Source: Aquimarina sp. TRL1
GTDB lineage: Bacteria; Bacteroidota; Bacteroidia; Flavobacteriales; Flavobacteriaceae
Assembly: GCF_013365535.1 (NCBI RefSeq)
Contig: NZ_CP053590.1
Coordinates: 2,408,501-2,472,500 of the forward strand
Length of the DNA stretch: 64,000 bases
Direction of reading: 5' to 3'
Made by a program: the position numbers and the translations under genes. Below, in pieces: positions 8,227-17,207 of the stretch. The notes below the pieces were generated by a model. It had not been told where the DNA came from and did not search any database. It saw only the letters and a program-made list of their open reading frames with translations. How positions within the stretch are numbered: position 1 is the stretch's first letter; every line of letters begins with the position of its first letter.

Positions 8227-10857
8227 TTAATTCTTAGTTTTAGTGGTGTCTTTTTTCTTTTTGCGTCCAAACATTCCTCCCAAAATATCTTTTGCAGCAT
8301 TTTTTAATTGTTTTTCAGGAGTATTAGTTGTGTTTGTTTTAGTGGAATCACTTTTAGACTTGGCGCCTCCTAAAAGATCTGTAATAACTCCTGTTCCTGT
8401 ATTGAGAAGTTGATCTTTTACCTTTCCTTTTTGTTTGTCAATAATACGTTGGGTTACTTCTTTTACTGCTCCGGAAGTGTTTAATTTTATTTGTGGGTTT
8501 GTGAAATTACCTGCGATTCCGATGGGGACTCCAATTGTCATGTTTTTTGCTTCCTGAGGGCTCAATTGAGAAAGCAAACTAGTTACATCTTTTCCCAGAT
8601 ACTTAGCAGGAACGTCCATGGTTACCTTGTAATCCATGTTTTTGTCCAGACCGTGACTACCTCCTGCAGTAAATTTTACCCCTTTAATATCAAAATTAAA
8701 AGGTTTGACATTTACCTTTCCATCATTAAAATCCAGATGAGTTTTGATGTTTTTGATATTGAGTTTGTCTAGCTTCAGGAAATCCAGTTTCCCATCCAGT
8801 TTACTTATCAGTGGAGCTTTGCTGGAGTTGACTTGAGCATTCAGTATTTCTGCTAATGCACTTCCTTTAATAGAGGTTAGTACGGGAGTAAGGTCGTCAT
8901 TTAGGTCTCCGTTTAGTTGTAATTCTGTTGTGAGTAAGCCTGTTAATGCTTTTGCGATAGGAGCATAACCTTTTAATAGATCCAAACTGCTGAATGATTG
9001 TGCAATGTTTATCTTATTTAATTGGAGAGCCATATCAAAATTTGGTTTTTTCTCTTTAGTAGAAACTTTCCCGTCAAAAGCAATGCCTCCATCAAAAATA
9101 GAGGAAGTTACTTTTTGTAAATAGGCGGTTTCATCCTTTATTTTTACGGTTCCTTTGGCATCTTTAAGAGTAAGATTGTCGTAGATTACTTTTTTAGCAT
9201 CAAAAGTTAGAGTTGCATCTAAAAAAGAAGGAATCTGTAAGGCTTCTTCTGTCGTTGATGTGGTTTGTTGTAGAGAATCTGCAGCAGTATCTTCTACCAT
9301 AAAATCATGAACATCAAAAACAGTAGAGGAAACATCAAAGTTTCCTTTAAGATCCTGTTTGGCAAAAAGAAAGCCCATAAGGTTGTGAATGCTACCTTTT
9401 GCTTCCATATCAGAAGCTCCAGTAGTGGCTTGTAAATTTTCCAATGTAATCGTTTCGGGTTGGAAAAGGACATTGGCTTGCTGAATGTGGATTTCATTAG
9501 GGAGTTCTTCGGAGGTATATGCAAAATCTTTGATGCCGGCACTTCCACTACTTTTGATGTGTTGATATTGTTCTTTCTCTAAAGCGTTCATGTCAAAATC
9601 CACCTGAACATTGGCATTCGCAATTCCATTTAATTTTTGTTCCAATTCCAGTGGATATGCCTGGTTTACATTAGCCAGATTGACAGTTCCGTGTAACCCC
9701 ATGGAAACCAGCATATTTTTGGTGATGTTTCGCAGGCTTCCCTTGGCAGCGAAAGCATCCTGATCAATTTTGAAAGTAAAATTGTCGATAGTAATATAAG
9801 TGTCATCAGGATTTCCGGTATCGTTCTTTACCTTAGTATCTATATTGATTCCTGTAACACTTTTGGGAAGATCGGGATATTTGAAAGAAGCATTATGCGA
9901 AAGAATTTTAATGTCCATGGTCGGGATCTGCGTGTCGCTAATGTGTCCTTTGACCATTCCATCAACCGAAAAATCCCCCGATGTTTTTACCCCATTGAGA
10001 TCCTTGGCATAAGAGGCAGGAATAACTGCCAGTAAATTTTTAAAATCAGAGGTAGGTGTTTTAAAACTGAGATCCAATAAGGTACTTTTCTCTAATAGCT
10101 GAACAAATCCTGCAAATTCTAAAGGGAGTTGATTAAGTAATAATTTATTTTCTCTAAAGGAGTATTTCTGATTTTCCAGATCCAATTCTAATTCAGCGTC
10201 TAATTGTAGTTTGTTTTTGTCGAGGTAATTAGAGCCGTCCATGTCTAAGGAAGCTGCTACAGATGATTGGGTGTCTAAAATGATTTTTTGTCCTGAAACA
10301 GAACCTTCTCCAACATGGTTGATGGTAGTAAGATCCATTTTAATTTTGCTTACATCATCCTGATAGCGGATATTACTATTGTTTAATTCATAGTGTTTTA
10401 GGTCAAAGGTGAAATCACTGGAAGATGTTTCAGGTGTCGTTTGTTCTTTTTCGGTAGTTTTTGCAATATCTAAGTTAGAATTCCCAAGACTATCCGTTTT
10501 AATAGTGATACTGGCTTCATCAATAATCACTCGAGTAACATTGACTGCCTGAGAAGATGTTTTAAAAAGTTGACTCATTCCCATAGCCAATTCGATTCGT
10601 TTGGAATAAGCAAGAGTGTCTCCCTCAAAAGGAGTGTGATTCGTAACTGATAAGTCGTTGATTACTACGGTTGCCTGTGGGAAATTTTGAAATAAGCTGA
10701 TATCTACATCCGAGAAGTGAACAGTCGCATTTACCTGTTCATTGATGAAATGTAGTACTTTATCCTGAATGCTTCCCTTGAATAAAAAGGGAAGAGCAAT
10801 CAGTGCGAGAATGCATACTAAAAGAAAGGCTCCGATGATTTTAACTATTTTTTTCAT
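8227..10857 (-). CDS. AsmA-family envelope protein
   Basis: This 876-residue protein has one N-terminal membrane segment (residues about 5-27, IIGAFLLVCILALIALPFLF). A long periplasmic region of repeating beta-strands follows, of the AsmA type. The AsmA start is clear: after the helix comes INEQVNATVHFSDVDISLFQNFP, then DLSVTNHTPFEGDTLA. The C-terminal third (about 580-800) matches the AsmA C-terminal region, with LQLNGDLNDDL and IPIGIAGNFTNPQIKLNTSG-like stretches. It ends in a basic tail, GRKKKKD. AsmA-like proteins of the same fold as TamB/YhdP are linked to lipid transport between inner and outer membrane. Size and layout fit the large Bacteroidota members. The gene is monocistronic. Confidence 0.85.
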   Translation of the reverse strand: MKKIVKIIGAFLLVCILALIALPFLFKGSIQDKVLHFINEQVNATVHFSDVDISLFQNFPQATVVINDLSVTNHTPFEGDTLAYSKRIELAMGMSQLFKTSSQAVNVTRVIIDEASITIKTDSLGNSNLDIAKTTEKEQTTPETSSSDFTFDLKHYELNNSNIRYQDDVSKIKMDLTTINHVGEGSVSGQKIILDTQSSVAASLDMDGSNYLDKNKLQLDAELELDLENQKYSFRENKLLLNQLPLEFAGFVQLLEKSTLLDLSFKTPTSDFKNLLAVIPASYAKDLNGVKTSGDFSVDGMVKGHISDTQIPTMDIKILSHNASFKYPDLPKSVTGINIDTKVKNDTGNPDDTYITIDNFTFKIDQDAFAAKGSLRNITKNMLVSMGLHGTVNLANVNQAYPLELEQKLNGIANANVQVDFDMNALEKEQYQHIKSSGSAGIKDFAYTSEELPNEIHIQQANVLFQPETITLENLQATTGASDMEAKGSIHNLMGFLFAKQDLKGNFDVSSTVFDVHDFMVEDTAADSLQQTTSTTEEALQIPSFLDATLTFDAKKVIYDNLTLKDAKGTVKIKDETAYLQKVTSSIFDGGIAFDGKVSTKEKKPNFDMALQLNKINIAQSFSSLDLLKGYAPIAKALTGLLTTELQLNGDLNDDLTPVLTSIKGSALAEILNAQVNSSKAPLISKLDGKLDFLKLDKLNIKNIKTHLDFNDGKVNVKPFNFDIKGVKFTAGGSHGLDKNMDYKVTMDVPAKYLGKDVTSLLSQLSPQEAKNMTIGVPIGIAGNFTNPQIKLNTSGAVKEVTQRIIDKQKGKVKDQLLNTGTGVITDLLGGAKSKSDSTKTNTTNTPEKQLKNAAKDILGGMFGRKKKKDTTKTKN

Positions 10858-11010
10858 TTGCTTCTTATTTTGTAGCGATACTATTTTTTAGTGTTATTTG
10901 GGGATTTTGATTCTGTATTTCTTTGTAATCAGTGTTGCTGATTTCAAGAGAATAAAATAACGATTTTGAATTGATATTTTATTGTTTTTATAGATTAAAA
11001 ATTTGTTAGT

Positions 11011-11748
11011 TTATACTGTAAGTGCTAATTCTTCTCCTTGTTTTAGAGAAAATCTTTTTCGAAAACAATAAACTCCTAGGTAAATCAAAGGAGTGTCCAG
11101 AACAGCGACCAGCATTTTGAACAAAAAACCATTGAGTAATAAAGCACCGAAACGATCCCATTCTATAATATGACTAGCACATAGTAATAAAAGTACGGTA
11201 GCAGTATCAATAAGTTGCGAGAAAAAAGTGGAAAAATTATTACGAAGCCATAAATGCTTTCCTTTGGTAATCCGTTTCCAGAAATGAAATACCTGAATAT
11301 CGATGTATTGAGCAAATAGATAAGCAAGCATAGATGCTAATACTGCAATAGTAGTCGCTCCGAATACGGTTGAGAATACCGTATCGGTAATGGGAGACCA
11401 GGAAGTTGCAGGAACGATATCAGCTACAAAAATAATAAGGAGCGAAAATAAAGAAGCAAAAATTCCGGCAGTTACAATCTGATTCGCTTTTTGCTTTCCA
11501 TAAATCTCGCTGATAATATCTGTAATAAGAAAAGTAATTGGATAGGGGAGTATCCCGACCGAGATTTCAAAGGTATAGACTCCCAGAAAATCCCAGTAAA
11601 AAAACTTTTGAAAAATTAGATTAGATACGACAAGTGATGCAATAAAAAGAGCTCCCAGAATTAGATAGGTTCGATACGCAATATATTGGTCTTTGGAAGA
11701 AAGGTGAGTAGTTGTCAATGTTTCGTTTTTATATGTAAAGATAGGCAA
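11011..11748 (-). CDS. yhhQ: Queuosine precursor transporter (YhhQ/VUT family)
   Basis: This integral membrane protein of about 235-245 residues has six hydrophobic segments. Characteristic YhhQ/VUT stretches are visible: LVVSNLIFQKFF, GILPYPITFLITDIISEIYGK, FAQYIDIQVFHFWK, then LRNNFSTFFSQLIDT. The family takes up the deazaguanine precursors of queuosine (preQ0/preQ1) for tRNA modification. The longest frame begins with TTG at 11748, but that codon is overlapped by a TACTTTTG box on the same strand (11746-11753). A later start such as the TTG at 11718 is therefore plausible and would leave the first helix intact. It is transcribed divergently from the folK fusion. Confidence 0.85.
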   Translation of the reverse strand: MPIFTYKNETLTTTHLSSKDQYIAYRTYLILGALFIASLVVSNLIFQKFFYWDFLGVYTFEISVGILPYPITFLITDIISEIYGKQKANQIVTAGIFASLFSLLIIFVADIVPATSWSPITDTVFSTVFGATTIAVLASMLAYLFAQYIDIQVFHFWKRITKGKHLWLRNNFSTFFSQLIDTATVLLLLCASHIIEWDRFGALLLNGFLFKMLVAVLDTPLIYLGVYCFRKRFSLKQGEELALTV

Positions 11749-11863
11749 AAGTACCAGTGTTTTACATTTGTAGCCTGGAAGAATATCCGAGTAAAAAATA
11801 GGAACTAATATGATTTTGTCAAGAATGTGAACAACATTTTTTTTACTGTGGTTTTAGTTTAGC

Positions 11864-11871
11864 TACTTTTG
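11864..11871 (+). promoter_or_regulatory. Candidate -7 box TACTTTTG deciding the folK-dNK start
   Basis: It matches TAnnTTTG. Transcription would start near 11877, so the upstream in-frame ATG at 11876 would be at or before the mRNA start. This supports the ATG at 11924. Confidence 0.5.
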
Positions 11872-11923
11872 TCGGATGGTTCTGAGACGAATGAGGTCAG
11901 AATGTATAATACAAGGTTTTTTT

Positions 11924-13057
11924 ATGGAGAGAGCATCTCATCTGGTACATATATCATTAGGGAGTAATATCGGAGATAGGTTGGCATATTTGCAAAAAGC
12001 AATTGATGCCATCTATGAAGAAGTTGGAGATGTGCTTTGTATATCCGGAGTGTATGAGACCCCTGCGTGGGGATTTTCCAGTGATGATTTCTATAATGCA
12101 TGTATATCCGTTAAAACAAGGTATACGCCAGAACAGGTATTGGATATCTTGATGGGAATAGAACAGGAATTGGGACGTCATCGAAAAGAAGGGGAAGGCT
12201 ATGAGGCACGGGTAATTGATCTGGATGTTATTTTGTCATCTTGTGGAGTAGTAGCTACTAAAAAACTAAAAGTACCACATCCTTCGATGCAAGAGCGAAA
12301 ATTTGTATTGGTTCCTTTAGAAGAAATAGCAGCCCAAGAGCTCCATCCTGTTTTTGATAAAACTATAGAAGTATTATTGAGAGAAACGAAAGATACTGCC
12401 GAGATCAAAAAAGCAAAGGAACAACTGATCAATCCTAAAGAGAATTTCTCATTTAGTGATTTTAGCTATCTGGCGATTGAAGGAAATATTGGAGCAGGAA
12501 AAACAACTCTGGCAACTATGATTGCAGCAGAATTTAATGGAAAACAGGTGTTGGAGCGCTTTTCTGATAATCCATTTTTGCCAAAATTTTATGAAGATAA
12601 AGAACGATATGCTTTCCCATTAGAAATGTCTTTCCTGGCAGATCGCTATCGCCAATTTACAGAAGATTCTTCTCAGTTAGATTTGTTTAAAGATTTTATG
12701 GTATCTGATTATGATATCTATAAGTCGTTGATTTTTGCACAGGTAACCCTTCCGGAAGAAGAATTTAAACTATATCGTACACTTTTTACCATTATGTATA
12801 AAGAGGTGGTGAAACCAGATCAATATATTTATTTGTATCAAAATACAGATCGCTTGTTGCAGAATATTAAAAATCGAGGCCGTACATATGAGCAGAATAT
12901 TCCTGCTGCGTATTTAGAAAAAATACATCAGGGATATATTGATTTTATAAAAACACAACCTGATCTCACCGTAAAAATAATTGATGTGTCTGCTATTGAT
13001 TTTGTGAAAAACAGAAAAGATTATTGTTGGCTGTTGCGGGAGATTGTAAGGAAGTAG
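11924..13057 (+). CDS. folK: FolK-deoxynucleoside kinase fusion
   Basis: This 377-residue bifunctional protein begins with a HPPK (FolK) domain, residues 1-160, which pyrophosphorylates 6-hydroxymethyl-dihydropterin in folate synthesis. The motifs visible are SLGSNIGDR, YETPAWGF, ELGRHR, the metal-binding pair D99 and D101 in RVIDLDVIL, and PHPSMQERKFVL. From residue about 180 a deoxynucleoside kinase domain follows, with P-loop GNIGAGKTT (187-195), the motif ADRYRQF, and RGRTYEQNI near the lid. This domain phosphorylates salvaged deoxynucleosides; substrate preference cannot be read. The fusion is one I associate with Bacteroidota, but this is from memory. I choose the ATG at 11924 because the HPPK core begins nine residues later and because of the promoter position. 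An in-frame ATG 16 codons upstream is rejected. Confidence 0.88.
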   Translation: MERASHLVHISLGSNIGDRLAYLQKAIDAIYEEVGDVLCISGVYETPAWGFSSDDFYNACISVKTRYTPEQVLDILMGIEQELGRHRKEGEGYEARVIDLDVILSSCGVVATKKLKVPHPSMQERKFVLVPLEEIAAQELHPVFDKTIEVLLRETKDTAEIKKAKEQLINPKENFSFSDFSYLAIEGNIGAGKTTLATMIAAEFNGKQVLERFSDNPFLPKFYEDKERYAFPLEMSFLADRYRQFTEDSSQLDLFKDFMVSDYDIYKSLIFAQVTLPEEEFKLYRTLFTIMYKEVVKPDQYIYLYQNTDRLLQNIKNRGRTYEQNIPAAYLEKIHQGYIDFIKTQPDLTVKIIDVSAIDFVKNRKDYCWLLREIVRK

Positions 13058-13261
13058 TGTGTGTATTCTTTGATAAAAGAAAACACCCCCAACAAGTTTG
13101 TTGAGAGTTTATAAAGGTTGTTATACTATGTAAAAGTGTTAATTCTTTATTTTGTGATATCACAAAGCAAATAATTGTTAAGAAGCAGAGAGATTTCCTG
13201 TTTTTTTTGAAGAAGCTATAAAGAGCCTTGGTTTTGGTAGGAACCATTTTATAGAAAACAA

Positions 13262-13269
13262 TATTTTTG
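13262..13269 (+). promoter_or_regulatory. Candidate -7 box TATTTTTG immediately before the methyltransferase
   Basis: It matches TAnnTTTG and ends 5 nt before the ATG at 13275. Transcription would start at or near the ATG, which suggests a leaderless or near-leaderless mRNA. The upstream TTG partner is at a poor distance. Confidence 0.35.
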
Positions 13270-13274
13270 CAGAT

Positions 13275-13817
13275 ATGGAAAAAAACCGAAAACTAAAGAA
13301 TAGTGAGTTGGAGCGGAAGTCTATTGGAGAGTTCAAAGCTTCGGATAAAACACCATTGATTATTATTCTGGATAATATAAGAAGTCTTAATAATATAGGA
13401 TCTGTATTCAGAACCGCAGATGCTTTTTTGATAGAGAAGATATATCTATGCGGTATTACAGCGGTTCCTCCACATAAAGATATTCAGAAAACAGCTTTGG
13501 GAGCTACTGATACAGTCGATTGGCAACATGTAGAAAGTACAGATGAACTGGTTCGTCAGTTACAGGAAGAAGAAGTGGTTGTGATTTCAGTGGAACAAGC
13601 AGCAGATGCAGTTATGCTGGATGAGTTTACACCGCTAAAAGGAAAGAAGTATGCACTGGTATTCGGTAATGAGGTTAAAGGAGTACAGCAATCTGTAGTA
13701 TCTAAAAGTGATACCGTCATTGAAATTCCTCAGTATGGAAGTAAGCATTCTTTGAATATCTCCGTTAGTGCAGGAGTAGTGATATGGGATATTTTTACTA
13801 AAATGAAATACAAATAA
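13275..13817 (+). CDS. SpoU (TrmH) family RNA 2'-O-methyltransferase
   Basis: This 180-residue SPOUT-class enzyme transfers a methyl group from S-adenosylmethionine to a ribose 2'-OH in tRNA or rRNA. The three SpoU motifs are complete. Motif 1 is NNIGSVFRTAD (residues 39-49, with the catalytic Arg46), motif 2 is VFGNEVKGV (about 134-142), and motif 3 is IPQYGSKHSLNISVSAG (about 150-166), which makes the trefoil knot. It lacks the N-terminal substrate-binding extension of RlmB, so it is closer to short TrmL/TrmH-type proteins. The exact RNA target is not evident. It lies between the folK fusion and mutS on the same strand with gaps of about 217 and 122 nt. Confidence 0.9.
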   Translation: MEKNRKLKNSELERKSIGEFKASDKTPLIIILDNIRSLNNIGSVFRTADAFLIEKIYLCGITAVPPHKDIQKTALGATDTVDWQHVESTDELVRQLQEEEVVVISVEQAADAVMLDEFTPLKGKKYALVFGNEVKGVQQSVVSKSDTVIEIPQYGSKHSLNISVSAGVVIWDIFTKMKYK

Positions 13818-13939
13818 GCCCTAAGTCCCCTTACCCAAAATGTGTTTTGTGGATAAAAAGAACTAATTTATAAAGCGTTGAATTTCCATAAAAAACACAG
13901 AATATATACTTTAGCATAAATCATAAAAAATAAATCCCT

Positions 13940-16567
13940 TTGGCAGCAAAAAACAGTAAAAAGGTAACTCCATTGATGAAACAGTATAACGCGATTAAAG
14001 CAAAATATCCAGATGCTTTATTGTTGTTTAGAGTAGGAGACTTTTACGAAACTTTTGGAGAAGATGCGATTAGAAGCGCTGCTATTCTCAATATTGTATT
14101 AACTAAACGAGGAAACGGAAGCGATCAGGAAACTGCCTTAGCAGGATTCCCTCATCATTCCTTAAATACCTATTTGCCAAAGTTGGTAAAAGCAGGAGAG
14201 CGCGTTGCGATTTGTGATCAGCTCGAAGACCCCAAACAGACTAAGACAATTGTAAAAAGAGGAGTTACAGAATTAGTGACACCTGGAGTAGCATTAAATG
14301 ATGAGGTACTCCAAAGTAAGACCAATAACTTTTTAGCTGCAGTACATTACGGGAAAAAAAATCAGGGAGTAGCATTTTTAGATGTGTCTACAGGAGAGTT
14401 TTTAATTGCTCAGGGCGATGTAGCACATATTGATAAATTATTACAAAATTTCAGACCCAGTGAGATTTTGGTGTCCAAAGCAAAAAAACAAACATATGAA
14501 CAGGACTTTGGTACGGAGTACCATGCCTTCTATATGGAAGATTGGGTATTTAAGCCGGATTATGCTAACGAAACCTTGCAGGAACATTTTGAGACTGCTT
14601 CTCTCAAAGGATTTGGAGTAGATCACCTACCTGAAGGAATTATTGCAGCCGGGGTTGTATTGCATTATCTGGGAGAAACCCAACATAAGAAACTAGAACA
14701 TATAACCAGTATACAGCGAATCGCAGAAGATGAGTATATCTGGATGGATCGGTTTACCATTCGCAATCTGGAATTATATGGATCCACTTCTTTTCAGGCA
14801 GTGACTCTATTAGATGTGATCGATAAAACGATTTCTTCGATGGGAGGACGAATGCTAAAGCGCTGGTTAGCATTACCATTAAAGAATAAAGAGGCAATTG
14901 ATAAACGACATGAAGTCGTAGAATACTTTATAGAACAAGAGCAACTCCATCAGAAAATACGACATCAGATTAAGCAAATCGGGGATATCGAACGTCTGAT
15001 TTCTAAAATTGCAACAGGGAAAGTAAACCCAAGAGAAGTAATTCAGTTAAAAAATTCTCTAGAAGCAATTGTACCTATAAAAGCGCAGGCACAGCATAGC
15101 GAAAATACGGCCTTAAAGAAGATAGGAGAGACGTTACACGATTGTGAAGTATTGCGCAGCAAAATAAAAGAAACTCTAAATGAAGAAGCTCCGGTTAATA
15201 TCCTGAAAGGAAATGCGATTGCCGAAGGATACCTTGATGAGTTAGATGAATTGCGAAATATTGCATTTTCTGGAAAAGATTACCTGGACAAAATGTTAGA
15301 ACGAGAGACAGAAGCTACAGGAATTACCTCCTTAAAAATTGCATCTAATAATGTCTTTGGATATTATATAGAAGTGAGAAATACACATAGGGATAAAGTA
15401 CCTGAAACCTGGATTCGTAAGCAAACATTAGTCAATGCCGAGCGATATATTACTGAAGAATTAAAGGAGTACGAAGCAAAGATTTTAGGAGCCGAAGAGA
15501 AGATTCTGGAATTAGAGCAACGTTTGTTTCAGGAGTTGATCGTATGGATGAATTCATATATCAAACCAGTACAGGAGAATGCTATTCTGATTGGGCAATT
15601 AGATTGTTTGAGTTCTTTTGCACAATTAGCAATAGACAACTCTTATGTGAGACCAGTTATGGAAACGTCCTATGACCTGGAAATTAAAGATGGGCGCCAT
15701 CCGGTTATCGAAAAACAACTGCCGATCGGAGAACCTTATATTTCAAATGATGTATTCCTGGATCGAGAACAACAACAAATTATTATGATTACAGGTCCGA
15801 ATATGAGTGGTAAGTCAGCCATTCTACGTCAGACAGCATTGATTGTACTACTGGCACAAATGGGAAGCTTTGTGCCTGCAGCATCTGCCAGAATAGGAAT
15901 TGTAGATAAGATCTTTACTCGAGTGGGTGCCAGTGATAATATTTCTATGGGAGAGTCTACTTTTATGGTCGAGATGAATGAGACAGCCAATATCCTTAAT
16001 AACATATCTGATCGCAGTTTGGTATTGTTAGATGAGATCGGAAGAGGAACCAGTACCTATGATGGAATTTCTATCGCATGGGCAATTAGTGAATTCTTAC
16101 ATGAGCACCCTACCAAGCCCAAAACACTTTTTGCAACACATTATCATGAATTAAATGAGATGTGTGAGACTTTTAATAGAATCAAGAACTTTAATGTATC
16201 TGTAAAAGAATTAAAAGATAATGTCCTGTTTGTACGTAAGCTTGTACCAGGAGGAAGTGAACATAGTTTTGGAATTCATGTAGCAAAAATGGCAGGGATG
16301 CCACAGCAGGTTTTACACCGGGCCAATAAAATGCTTAAGAAATTAGAGAAGTCACATAGTAGTGAGGAATTGACAGATAAAATAAAGAAAGTACAAGAAG
16401 ACGATGAAATGCAGTTGAGCTTTTTTAATTTAGATGATCCCTTATTAGAAGAAATTAAAGAAGAAATCATCGATATTGATATCGATACCCTTACTCCGGT
16501 AGAGGCATTGATGAAATTAAATGAGATTAAGCGCTTGTTAACCAGTAATAAAGCATCTAAAGTATAG
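13940..16567 (+). CDS. mutS: DNA mismatch repair protein MutS
   Basis: This 875-residue protein recognises base mismatches and small loops and recruits MutL, using ATP. It has the mismatch-reading domain with Phe-x-Glu (F35-Y-E37 in GDFYETF), the connector and lever domains, and the C-terminal ATPase. The ATPase has Walker A GPNMSGKS (619-626), Walker B with D698-E699 in [14 protein letters not shown], and the FATHYHEL signature. Length matches MutS1 (E. coli 853). The start is TTG at 13940 (TTG-GCA-GCA): the region just upstream has no better in-frame codon, and the next Met (residue 13) would cut the conserved TPLMKQY motif. The two tRNA genes follow with their own promoter, so mutS is probably monocistronic. 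Confidence 0.97.
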   Translation: MAAKNSKKVTPLMKQYNAIKAKYPDALLLFRVGDFYETFGEDAIRSAAILNIVLTKRGNGSDQETALAGFPHHSLNTYLPKLVKAGERVAICDQLEDPKQTKTIVKRGVTELVTPGVALNDEVLQSKTNNFLAAVHYGKKNQGVAFLDVSTGEFLIAQGDVAHIDKLLQNFRPSEILVSKAKKQTYEQDFGTEYHAFYMEDWVFKPDYANETLQEHFETASLKGFGVDHLPEGIIAAGVVLHYLGETQHKKLEHITSIQRIAEDEYIWMDRFTIRNLELYGSTSFQAVTLLDVIDKTISSMGGRMLKRWLALPLKNKEAIDKRHEVVEYFIEQEQLHQKIRHQIKQIGDIERLISKIATGKVNPREVIQLKNSLEAIVPIKAQAQHSENTALKKIGETLHDCEVLRSKIKETLNEEAPVNILKGNAIAEGYLDELDELRNIAFSGKDYLDKMLERETEATGITSLKIASNNVFGYYIEVRNTHRDKVPETWIRKQTLVNAERYITEELKEYEAKILGAEEKILELEQRLFQELIVWMNSYIKPVQENAILIGQLDCLSSFAQLAIDNSYVRPVMETSYDLEIKDGRHPVIEKQLPIGEPYISNDVFLDREQQQIIMITGPNMSGKSAILRQTALIVLLAQMGSFVPAASARIGIVDKIFTRVGASDNISMGESTFMVEMNETANILNNISDRSLVLLDEIGRGTSTYDGISIAWAISEFLHEHPTKPKTLFATHYHELNEMCETFNRIKNFNVSVKELKDNVLFVRKLVPGGSEHSFGIHVAKMAGMPQQVLHRANKMLKKLEKSHSSEELTDKIKKVQEDDEMQLSFFNLDDPLLEEIKEEIIDIDIDTLTPVEALMKLNEIKRLLTSNKASKV

Positions 16568-16596
16568 TTTTTTTTAAAAAAACTTAAAAAAAAGCT

Positions 16597-16625
16597 TTGT
16601 TAATCCTTTAATTGTATTAAATTTG
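16597..16625 (+). promoter_or_regulatory. Promoter of the tRNA-Gly/tRNA-Leu unit
   Basis: TTG (16597-16599), 18 bp, then TAAATTTG (16618-16625) match the Bacteroidota sigma-A consensus at both elements with ideal spacing. tRNA-Gly starts 42 nt downstream. Confidence 0.75.
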
Positions 16626-16667
16626 CAACCGCAATAAAGAAAACAAAAAACGTTCTTTGTAATTATT

Positions 16668-16739
16668 GCGAAAGTAGCTCAGGGGTAGAGCATCACCTTG
16701 CCAAGGTGAGGGTCGCGGGTTCAAATCCCGTCTTTCGCT
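16668..16739 (+). tRNA. tRNA-Gly (GCC)
   Basis: The cloverleaf is complete. The acceptor GCGAAAG pairs with CTTTCGC, the D-arm is AGCTCAGGGGTAGAGC, and the anticodon arm TCACC-TTGCCAA-GGTGA has anticodon GCC. The T-arm is CGGGTTCAAATCCCG and the discriminator is U. The CCA end is not encoded. Confidence 0.97.
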
Positions 16740-16764
16740 CTGAGCATACAAAATACCAATATAT

Positions 16765-16850
16765 GCTGAAGTGGTGGAATTGGTAGACACGTTGGACTTA
16801 AAATCCAATGGGCAGTAATGCCCGTGCGGGTTCAAGTCCCGCCTTCAGTA
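16765..16850 (+). tRNA. tRNA-Leu (TAA)
   Basis: This is a class II tRNA of 86 nt with a long variable arm (TGGGCAGTAATGCCCGT). Acceptor GCTGAAG pairs with CTTCAGT including a closing G-U. The anticodon arm TTGGA-CTTAAAA-TCCAA has anticodon TAA (reads UUA), and the T-arm is GCGGGTTCAAGTCCCGC. It is 25 nt after tRNA-Gly and shares its promoter and terminator. Confidence 0.97.
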
Positions 16851-16852
16851 CG

Positions 16853-16887
16853 AAAGCCTGATAAACATTGTTTATCAGGCTTTTTTT
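16853..16887 (+). terminator. Terminator of the tRNA unit
   Basis: AAAGCCTGATAAAC and GTTTATCAGGCTTT form a long perfect stem with an ATT loop, followed by a T run. It sits immediately after tRNA-Leu. Confidence 0.9.
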
Positions 16888-17193
16888 GTTTTTAGATATA
16901 TATTCTGCTATATCCTAAAGTAAATTTCTAACCCTACTAACGAATTACACCTTTTATTCTTTTCTGAAAGAACGGAATGATTATGTACATGCTTATTTTT
17001 AGTTGTTTGCAAACTATTTACTGCAAAGACAGGAAAAAGAAATAAAAAAGGATACTTTTTTTTAGGTGGATATTAATTTTGATGACTTTAAGAATCGTTA
17101 AAGAATTTTTAATCAGTTGATTGCTTTTTGCATTGATCAATCTTTCATTAGAAGGTTCTTATCGAGGGTATCGTTTAATCAATCGTTCACACT
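16888..17193. other. Noncoding leader region before the first rhs gene
   Basis: No gene is seen. The stretch is AT-rich and contains CGTTAAAG at 17096-17103, a motif also found upstream of the candidate small RNA near 58.25 kb. No exact TAnnTTTG match was found. Confidence 0.4.
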
Positions 17194-17202
17194 AAAAAGG
17201 AG
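17194..17202 (+). promoter_or_regulatory. Shine-Dalgarno-like sequence of the first rhs gene
   Basis: AAAAAGGAG lies 5 nt before the ATG at 17208. Most genes in this window have no such sequence, as usual in Bacteroidota, so it supports this start. Confidence 0.5.
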
Positions 17203-17207
17203 TATTC

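Noticed and set aside
12993..13247. Minus-strand 84-codon frame between folK-dNK and the methyltransferase
   Set aside because: It overlaps the end of the folK fusion antisense and has no plausible protein features.
16617..16835. Minus-strand 72-codon frame across the tRNA genes
   Set aside because: It is the reverse complement of tRNA-Gly and tRNA-Leu; the peptide ERRDLNPRPSPWQG is a well-known artefact of antisense tRNA.
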